From NCBI GenBank assembly GCA_045600045.1, contig JAZRXD010000079.1, positions 1 through 19,892 of the forward strand: DNA of 19,892 nt, written 5' to 3'. Shown here piece after piece: positions 14,646 to 19,892 of the stretch; within the stretch, counting starts at the first letter, position 1, and every line of letters starts with the position of its first letter. This DNA is from UBA1715 sp045600045 (GTDB lineage Bacteria; Bacteroidota; Bacteroidia; Bacteroidales; UBA1715). Made by a program: the position numbers and the translations under genes. The notes below the pieces were generated by a model. It had not been told where the DNA came from, made no database searches, and worked only from the letters and a program-made list of their open reading frames with translations.

Positions 14646-15176
14646 TCAGTCTTTTTTGAATGGATTATAGAATTCTCGGATTTTACCGCTCTTGGTCGTT
14701 TTTTTTGATCCCGGTTTGTAATCCTTGTTTTCATATCTGTCGCGTGCCTCATCCTGTTTCTTCTCCAGAGCTTTTGCTCGTTTGGAAGTCGCCGCACTAG
14801 GGTACGAACCTGTTCGTTTTCCTTTTGCTCCATTATAACGGTACGAATACTTTTCGTTTTGCTTCATACGTTTCACAGTTTTTTTATCCTGTGTACGTTT
14901 ACGAGTTGATTCGTAACGATCTCTATGTTCTTTTTCTTTCTTTGCTTGAAGTTTTGCTTGCTCCTTTTTACTCAAATGTGTGGTTTTGTTCACACTCGAC
15001 TTGAAATTATCTTCACTCTTCATTTTCCGCTGATTGGCAGATTTCGGAGCGCTTACTTTTTCTTTCTTGTGGGTTGTTTTTCTAGACTGGATTGTTTCAT
15101 CGTCATCATATTGGGCAAACGCCGTCGTACTTACGATCAACAAGCCAAGGAGGAAGGCAATCTTACTAATTTTCAT
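14646..15176 (-). CDS. Small lysine/arginine-rich exported protein of unknown function
   Basis: This 176-residue protein has a signal peptide (MKISKIAFLLGLLIVSTTAFA, cleavage before QYDDDE). The mature part is very rich in Lys/Arg, with Glu, Ser and Tyr. It has almost no hydrophobic core, so it is likely disordered or extended coil and strongly basic. A charged helical stretch lies at about 68-110 (LSKKEQAKLQAKKEKEHRDRYESTRKR). The motif RDRYE occurs twice (about 85 and 145), suggesting an old internal repeat. No family was recognised. The start at 15176 is supported by the signal peptide and by a consensus -7 box about 30 bp upstream. It is the first gene of the run leading to polA. Binding to a polyanion such as cell-surface glycan or nucleic acid is possible but only a guess. 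Confidence 0.75.
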   Translation of the reverse strand: MKISKIAFLLGLLIVSTTAFAQYDDDETIQSRKTTHKKEKVSAPKSANQRKMKSEDNFKSSVNKTTHLSKKEQAKLQAKKEKEHRDRYESTRKRTQDKKTVKRMKQNEKYSYRYNGAKGKRTGSYPSAATSKRAKALEKKQDEARDRYENKDYKPGSKKTTKSGKIREFYNPFKKD

Positions 15177-15204
15177 CTTCTTAAAACTCTATTTTTTACC
15201 GACC

Positions 15205-15212
15205 CAAAATTA
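15205..15212 (-). promoter_or_regulatory. -7 box for the basic protein/TPR/polA unit
   Basis: TAATTTTG on the minus strand matches TAnnTTTG exactly. T-rich sequence (complement of 15228-15235) lies at about the -33 distance. The leader would be about 20 nt. This is the only obvious promoter for the three genes. Confidence 0.55.
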
Positions 15213-15237
15213 GACAATAAGTTTTTACAAAAAACAC

Positions 15238-15257
15238 GTGTTAATAAGTGTTAATAA
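15238..15257. repeat. Two tandem copies of a 10-bp unit
   Basis: GTGTTAATAA occurs twice in a row, ending 3 bp from the CotH-gene stop codon. The unit supplies TAA stops in more than one frame, and AACACGTGTT (15233-15242) is palindromic. No function is evident. Confidence 0.4.
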
Positions 15258-15260
15258 GTT

Positions 15261-18200
15261 TTATTTATCTTTTACAAACTCGCCCGAAACAGCTCCATTC
15301 AGCACAATTAAATAGCTTCCTGACGGCAAATTTTGTAGAAAAACAACTTCTTCATTGTTTCCATTACCCATTTTAACAACAGCCCCTTTGCTTGAAACAA
15401 TTTTATACACAAATTCGCCTTCCGAATGAATCACAACATATTCTTCGCAAGGATTCGGATATATCGAAATTGTATTTTGTGAAACCGATTCAACAAATTC
15501 TCTATAATCATTCGATGCTCCAGGTGTTCCATACGTATTACTTGCACGCCAACTAAGGCCAGTATTATTGTCGTTTTCCGTATTCACAAACGACAATGTA
15601 CGACCTGTTTCAAAAGCGGATTTTGTCCAATTCTTATCAAACATTGAATATGACACTTTATCCGACAATGTTTCATCGGGGTGATAAAGTTCTACGTCGT
15701 CAACATAATTATTCAACGACAATTTTAATTGATGACAATCAACTTGAGGATAAATAGAATGGAATTTTTCTGGATTATCGGCAAAAACAACATAACCTTG
15801 CGGAGGTATTTGCACATCATCATATATCACCGACAGATTCCCGTCTTTATCACGTATCATCCAATCTTTAAGATTAACCGTAATCGTTTCATTCGGATTG
15901 TATATTTCAATCCAGTCTCCTGAATCCGCCTGTTTTCCCGATGCATAATTTATTTCGTTTATAATCGGCTCAACACCTTCATATTCATACATTTCCGACA
16001 AACGTTCAGGATTACCGCCAAACATATATGCACGCCACATCGATTCTTCATCGAATTCATTCGAGTCGTACATATATTCAAAAGAATAACCATAACCATC
16101 GGCTTTTTGAGCATACGGAAATTCATCGGAATAATACATTGAAGCAATCTTTATTCCATCTGTATTACGCAACGTTATAGTCGCAAAATCTTTTGGAAAA
16201 TCGAATGTCAAATCACCAAGAACCGGTGTATGTGCTATAGTATAATTTTTATTGAATTTCTGTAGATTATTGGCAAAAAGCAAAAAACTTCCTGACGAAA
16301 TAACGGTTCCTTTTGGTATTGTATAGGTTTGATTATAACGGTCAACGACAATAGTCCAATTTGACAAATCAACATCGTGATTCCCTTCATTATACAATTT
16401 CAACCATTCCGTTTCATCTGATTTCAATGGATGATAGTATGCTTCTGCAAAAAGAAGTTTTGGAATATTGCCCACATAATTGAACACTGCTGTCAACGTA
16501 CTAGCCACATCAGTCGTCAGCGTGATTGTTCTACATGTTGACGAAACTGCGCCCTCCCATCGTACAAATTCATATCCTGGATTCGGAATTGCAGAAAGTG
16601 TAATAGTATTGTTGTTGAAATACTTTCCCGACCACGGAAAATAATTCACATCAATTGTATTCAAATGAATTTTTCCGGCTTCTGGCACATTCATGTCAAG
16701 CGTCAAATCATAACTGCCCCCCGTCGAAAAAAAATCTTCCGTTTGTTTACGCATGATTGCCTCACGTCTACCAGCAAATTCTCGCATTTGTTCAAGCCAA
16801 CCATCTTGCCAATTGTTTCCCCATCGCTTAATATGGTACGGCATTTCGAATTCTATCAATTCATATACAGAATCAATAACACTACGAACTGTTTGAGGCG
16901 AAAAAGTTGTATTCAATCTATCTGCCGTCGCATTCATAAAATCACGACGGAAATCGTTATTCTTCAAAAATTGATTGAGTACAACCACTGCCCAATGCGC
17001 ACGGGCATAATTATCTTGTTCTTCTTCGGTACTCCATTCAAGCATATTGAGATTGACCTTTCGTTCCAACTCCCAAATACCCAAACCAAAATCGGCATCA
17101 AACAATAGATAGCGCCACGGCGTATTTGCAGACCGAGAATGCCAATATTGTATATTATTACCTGGCCAATCCTCATTTACCACATACATTTCAAGCACAT
17201 TGTAATCAATAAAGTTCGGCACATCAATATACGTTTTTGCTTTCTGATAATTTACATCAATCGACAAATCGGTGTTTTCTATAAAATTTCGCATTCGCCA
17301 ATAATCATCGGCTGTACCACTTATCAATTCCCCGCCATTTCTTATAATATCTATATCATCTTTGTCATAGCCATAATTTTCCGCTATATAATGTTTCTTT
17401 TGTTTTTCCCGAACATTCTGTATACCAAAATATTCGCCATTAATGTAAACTACAGCAGGTTGATATGCTTGTCTGTCTATGTTCATTTGTTTGGCAAGTT
17501 CCGAAATCACTCCGTCGCGCATTTGGGTATTATTAAAATCGTTACCGCTATTACGCAACAATATCATGTGGAATGATGAGATTGGCTTGTCTTTAAAAAA
17601 CTGATAGTCCATTTCATTCTTTCCATATTCATCGCGGGCATACAATCTTAACGTCTTCTGAGGGTGCGCCCTACTCCAGTTACCTCCAATTTTGCAACCT
17701 AAATCCTGTGACAAAACCAAATTTCTCCCTTTGTCAAAAAAATCAAGATGAACGGGAACTTCCCAATCTTGCCAATAGTTTGCTCCAAAATAAGGTTCTA
17801 CAATATCGGCATTAGGTCCTTCAACATATATTCCACTGTCTTTATCCCAAAAATATCGATTTTCAACCGTGATTGACGCAATCGGCAATGTGACAAACCG
17901 CGTGAAAATATACGATACTGTCGTTGTTGCACTTGGCAAATAACCACTACGGAATGCTTTAACACGAAGATTTGCATTGTCACTTATTTGAATGCTTCCA
18001 CGAACCAACGACGATGTTTCTGTAGGTTCTGAGCCATCCAACGTATAACGAAGTTCCGACTTATTTTCACTACTAAACACATTCACTTCAAAACTATGTT
18101 GATATATACCGGCTGGTTTGTCAACCTTTGGTGCTGACAATGTTTTTGCAGCAACATAAGTTCCCACATTTTGCTTTTTTGGTGTTGGCGATGGGAAATA

Positions 18201-18617
18201 ATATGACGTAGAATAATCCTTTGGCGATCTGCCTATCGACACATCGGCTGGCAGATTGTTCCATGACATTTCATCAACAAGTTTCCCATTTTTAAACAGC
18301 AACAAGGTATCGGATGACGCGTCCAGTGAAAATAATCCATTAGCTTCATTCATTTCAAGCAACAGAACAGCCCCGCCTGAAATATTTCTTTTCGGAAGAG
18401 GAACAACCGTTCCTTTGCTATGGTTAGAAATAGAATATTCCGACATATTCACAATATTCGGAGTAACATTCTTTATTTCTATCCAATCGGGAGATTCTTC
18501 GCTTTTGTTCACATAGGAACGAACATTTTTTGCCACGACTTCGTTAAGTATCAGTTCTTGCGAATAACAGCACACTGCTATTACACATCCCAAAATCGAC
18601 GCTACATACTTTTTCAT
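15261..18617 (-). CDS. T9SS-exported CotH-kinase family protein with three lamin-tail domains
   Basis: This 1118-residue protein has a signal peptide at 1-19. Lamin-tail domain 1 (about 21-155, DWIEIKN) and a chitobiase C-terminal-type Ig domain (about 162-238, RYTLDGSEPTETSS) follow. The CotH kinase-like domain spans about 245-625 and includes YFGIQNVREKQKKHYIAENYG, NEDWPGNNIQYWH with D483, and FDADFG with D507/D509. An InlB B-repeat-like domain (about 665-715, AIPNPGYEFVRWEG...LTAVF), lamin-tail domain 2 (720-870, EWLKLYN), lamin-tail domain 3 (884-1035, DWIEIYN) and a T9SS type A sorting domain (about 1046-1118, YPNPC) complete it. B. subtilis CotH phosphorylates spore-coat proteins with two key aspartates about two dozen residues apart. 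The spacing from D483 to D507/D509 is similar, so kinase activity is plausible but untested. It starts 9 bp after the lipoprotein gene, probably in one operon. Confidence 0.93.
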   Translation of the reverse strand: MKKYVASILGCVIAVCCYSQELILNEVVAKNVRSYVNKSEESPDWIEIKNVTPNIVNMSEYSISNHSKGTVVPLPKRNISGGAVLLLEMNEANGLFSLDASSDTLLLFKNGKLVDEMSWNNLPADVSIGRSPKDYSTSYYFPSPTPKKQNVGTYVAAKTLSAPKVDKPAGIYQHSFEVNVFSSENKSELRYTLDGSEPTETSSLVRGSIQISDNANLRVKAFRSGYLPSATTTVSYIFTRFVTLPIASITVENRYFWDKDSGIYVEGPNADIVEPYFGANYWQDWEVPVHLDFFDKGRNLVLSQDLGCKIGGNWSRAHPQKTLRLYARDEYGKNEMDYQFFKDKPISSFHMILLRNSGNDFNNTQMRDGVISELAKQMNIDRQAYQPAVVYINGEYFGIQNVREKQKKHYIAENYGYDKDDIDIIRNGGELISGTADDYWRMRNFIENTDLSIDVNYQKAKTYIDVPNFIDYNVLEMYVVNEDWPGNNIQYWHSRSANTPWRYLLFDADFGLGIWELERKVNLNMLEWSTEEEQDNYARAHWAVVVLNQFLKNNDFRRDFMNATADRLNTTFSPQTVRSVIDSVYELIEFEMPYHIKRWGNNWQDGWLEQMREFAGRREAIMRKQTEDFFSTGGSYDLTLDMNVPEAGKIHLNTIDVNYFPWSGKYFNNNTITLSAIPNPGYEFVRWEGAVSSTCRTITLTTDVASTLTAVFNYVGNIPKLLFAEAYYHPLKSDETEWLKLYNEGNHDVDLSNWTIVVDRYNQTYTIPKGTVISSGSFLLFANNLQKFNKNYTIAHTPVLGDLTFDFPKDFATITLRNTDGIKIASMYYSDEFPYAQKADGYGYSFEYMYDSNEFDEESMWRAYMFGGNPERLSEMYEYEGVEPIINEINYASGKQADSGDWIEIYNPNETITVNLKDWMIRDKDGNLSVIYDDVQIPPQGYVVFADNPEKFHSIYPQVDCHQLKLSLNNYVDDVELYHPDETLSDKVSYSMFDKNWTKSAFETGRTLSFVNTENDNNTGLSWRASNTYGTPGASNDYREFVESVSQNTISIYPNPCEEYVVIHSEGEFVYKIVSSKGAVVKMGNGNNEEVVFLQNLPSGSYLIVLNGAVSGEFVKDK

Positions 18618-18626
18618 AAAATTTTG

Positions 18627-19613
18627 TTATTCGTTTATAGCAAACGTACCATGATTGATTTTAAGAACAACACCCTTCGACGTTCCCAAATAAAACGTGT
18701 CGTCGATTGTTACCACACACGAGATTTTGTTTCCATCGGAGTATTTTTCTTCTTCCCAATTTGCACCAAAATCCTGTGACACAAGAACTTCTTTTGTTTC
18801 GCCGGTGGCGATAACGTCACCATATTTATTTGCTTCAATAAACAATAAATGTTTTCCAGTTGTACAAACCTTTCTCCAATCGTTGCTTCCTATCTCACTA
18901 CGATATATGTCGCCCGAATACGTACAAGTAAACAAATAACTACCTGCAGTACAAATATGAGTAAAGTTTTCACCGCCTATATTTTCCAACGTTTCAGTTG
19001 CACCGTTGTCCGATACGTGAACTATTGAGCCGTAGCCTGCGACATACGCATCGGAACCACACACAACCATATCATTCAATCCGAAATGTTTTTTTGAGCT
19101 ACTATATACCGTATCGGCATACTTATACGTATAGAAACTACCTGTAAGCAAATCATCCGTTCCAATCATATATTGCGGACGGCCGTTTAGCACATATAAT
19201 TCCTTTAAATTTTTCTTTTCGCTTGGCCAATCGTTCCAATAATTGAATTTTGTATGACGTTGACGAGTCTTCAAAGTATCAAAACTTTTCGTTAAAAACA
19301 TTTTGTCACCACACATCCATGTAACACCATCAACAAAATCAATATCATTATACTGGTCTATTATCGTCATTCTCTTTGAAAAAGACCATGTATTTTGATT
19401 TTTCTGTGTACAAACATAAATTACTGATTTGTCATCTTTATCACGGGAAAGCAGCAAAAATGTTGATTCATCCACAACAGCGATATCAATTACCGAAACT
19501 TTATCGGAAATTGTTCCTAATGTAGTAAAATAGAGTTTTTCCTTCTTCTCGCATCCAGCGCAAATTGCTCCTGTTACTGCAAGTATCAACACAAAACGTA
19601 AGATTGTTTTCAT
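18627..19613 (-). CDS. Outer-surface or periplasmic lipoprotein, beta-propeller/BNR-like
   Basis: This 328-residue protein starts at 19613, giving a proper signal peptide MKTILRFVLILAVTGAICAGC with the lipidated cysteine at 21 followed by EKKEK. The open frame runs on upstream to 19841, through the rRNA terminator, but that extension is not credible as protein. The body holds repeated short beta-rich units typical of a propeller: an aspartate-rich turn SRDKDDKSVIYVC, a YVAGYGSIVHVSDNGAT unit, and the BNR-like VSQDFGANWEEEKYS with the S-x-D-x-G-x-x-W signature, followed by TFYLGTSKGVVLKI. This resembles Ycf48-like/photosystem-assembly-type or sialidase-type propellers, but no catalytic site is visible. 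It is 9 bp upstream of the CotH gene and likely co-expressed. Its function is unknown, perhaps as a surface partner of the CotH protein. Confidence 0.85.
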   Translation of the reverse strand: MKTILRFVLILAVTGAICAGCEKKEKLYFTTLGTISDKVSVIDIAVVDESTFLLLSRDKDDKSVIYVCTQKNQNTWSFSKRMTIIDQYNDIDFVDGVTWMCGDKMFLTKSFDTLKTRQRHTKFNYWNDWPSEKKNLKELYVLNGRPQYMIGTDDLLTGSFYTYKYADTVYSSSKKHFGLNDMVVCGSDAYVAGYGSIVHVSDNGATETLENIGGENFTHICTAGSYLFTCTYSGDIYRSEIGSNDWRKVCTTGKHLLFIEANKYGDVIATGETKEVLVSQDFGANWEEEKYSDGNKISCVVTIDDTFYLGTSKGVVLKINHGTFAINE

Positions 19614-19631
19614 CGTTTTTTTTATTTTCGT

Positions 19632-19639
19632 CAAAGATA
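19632..19639 (-). promoter_or_regulatory. -7 box for the lipoprotein/CotH unit
   Basis: TATCTTTG on the minus strand is an exact TAnnTTTG and is identical to the leuB -7 box. The -33 region is weak (only an ATTG, with a 24-nt spacer). The leader would be about 12-15 nt. Confidence 0.55.
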
Positions 19640-19755
19640 AAATAAATATCTGTAGAACGATTACAATATACAATGTTTCAACCATGTAAAGGTTGTACAA
19701 AAGAAAACAAGCAATAAAACAATCGCTTCCACCGTCCACGATCTTATACATCCAT

Positions 19756-19793
19756 AAAACAAAAAGGGTCCGCCAGCGCTGCTGACAGACCCT
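19756..19793 (-). terminator. rRNA operon terminator
   Basis: On the minus strand AGGGTCTGTCAGC pairs with GCTGGCGGACCCT over 13 bp (two G-U pairs) around a 3-nt loop, followed by TTTTTGTTTT. It starts about 10 bp past the end of 5S rRNA, and the gap to the lipoprotein -7 box is about 115 bp. Confidence 0.9.
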
Positions 19794-19802
19794 CGTAAAA
19801 AA

Positions 19803-19892
19803 GAGGCGGCACCTACTCTCCCGGTTTTGGCCCAGTACCATCGGCGCATCCGGTCTTAACTTCTCTGTTCGGTATGGGAAGAGGTGGAACCC
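19803..19892 (-). rRNA. rrf: 5S ribosomal RNA, 5' part missing at the window edge
   Basis: The minus strand reads the conserved 5S core CACCTCTTCCCATACCGAAC, then AGAGAAGTTAAG, GCGCCGATGGTACTG and the 3' segment GGGAGAGTAGGTGCCGCC. About 20-25 nt of the 5' end are outside the window. The 3' end is placed by pairing expectation and is accurate to a few bases. As the last gene of a bacterial rRNA operon it implies 23S and 16S genes beyond the right edge. Confidence 0.95.

Noticed and set aside
15233..15242. AACACGTGTT palindrome as a terminator for the CotH gene
   Set aside because: A self-complementary 10-mer leaves only about 3 bp of stem once a loop is allowed, too weak despite the T run that follows on the minus strand.
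19614..19841. Extension of the lipoprotein frame to an upstream ATG at 19841
   Set aside because: It would run into the 5S gene and the rRNA terminator and would bury the lipoprotein signal peptide; the -7 box at 19632 lies inside it.

Overview
The window looks like a piece of a low-GC Bacteroidota chromosome, probably Bacteroidales. The evidence is: two proteins ending in type IX secretion (T9SS) sorting domains with a YPNPC motif, promoters that fit the Bacteroidota -7 consensus TAnnTTTG, A-rich leaders without clear Shine-Dalgarno sites, and lamin-tail/CotH and Big_2/FIVAR surface proteins. Genus cannot be told from the sequence alone. Apart from the IS, every gene reads on the minus strand, in the same direction as a 5S rRNA gene cut by the right edge. 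No gene-free stretch exceeds about 220 bp.

Layout, left to right. (1) 1-1392: a complete IS3-family element on the plus strand, with overlapping orfA and orfB joined by a probable -1 frameshift on A7. (2) 1403-9496: one 2697-residue secreted enzyme. It has a GH8 glycoside hydrolase domain, an SwmB-like domain, two CBM11-like modules on either side of about 14 Big_2 Ig repeats, about six FIVAR-like helical repeats and a T9SS tail. (3) 9715-10776: leuB on its own, with a promoter and a strong terminator. (4) 10920-15176: a tight three-gene run of small basic exported protein, exported TPR protein and polA. The pol I keeps its 5' nuclease and polymerase motifs but has lost all four proofreading residues. 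(5) 15261-19613: a beta-propeller-like lipoprotein followed after 9 bp by a T9SS-exported CotH-kinase protein with three lamin-tail domains. (6) 19756-19892: the rRNA operon terminator and the 3' part of 5S rRNA.

How the parts fit. The GH8 protein is probably a cell-surface or released polysaccharidase (cellulose, beta-glucan, xylan or chitosan class), with binding modules held apart by a long stalk. The lipoprotein/CotH pair is a second surface module of unknown role. leuB and polA are housekeeping genes. Both window ends fall in sequence that is normally multicopy (IS end, 5S rRNA), so the window may be an entire assembly contig limited by repeats. The items most worth a second look are the proofreading-dead pol I, the dumbbell-like GH8 architecture, the lipoprotein/CotH pair and the IS ends.
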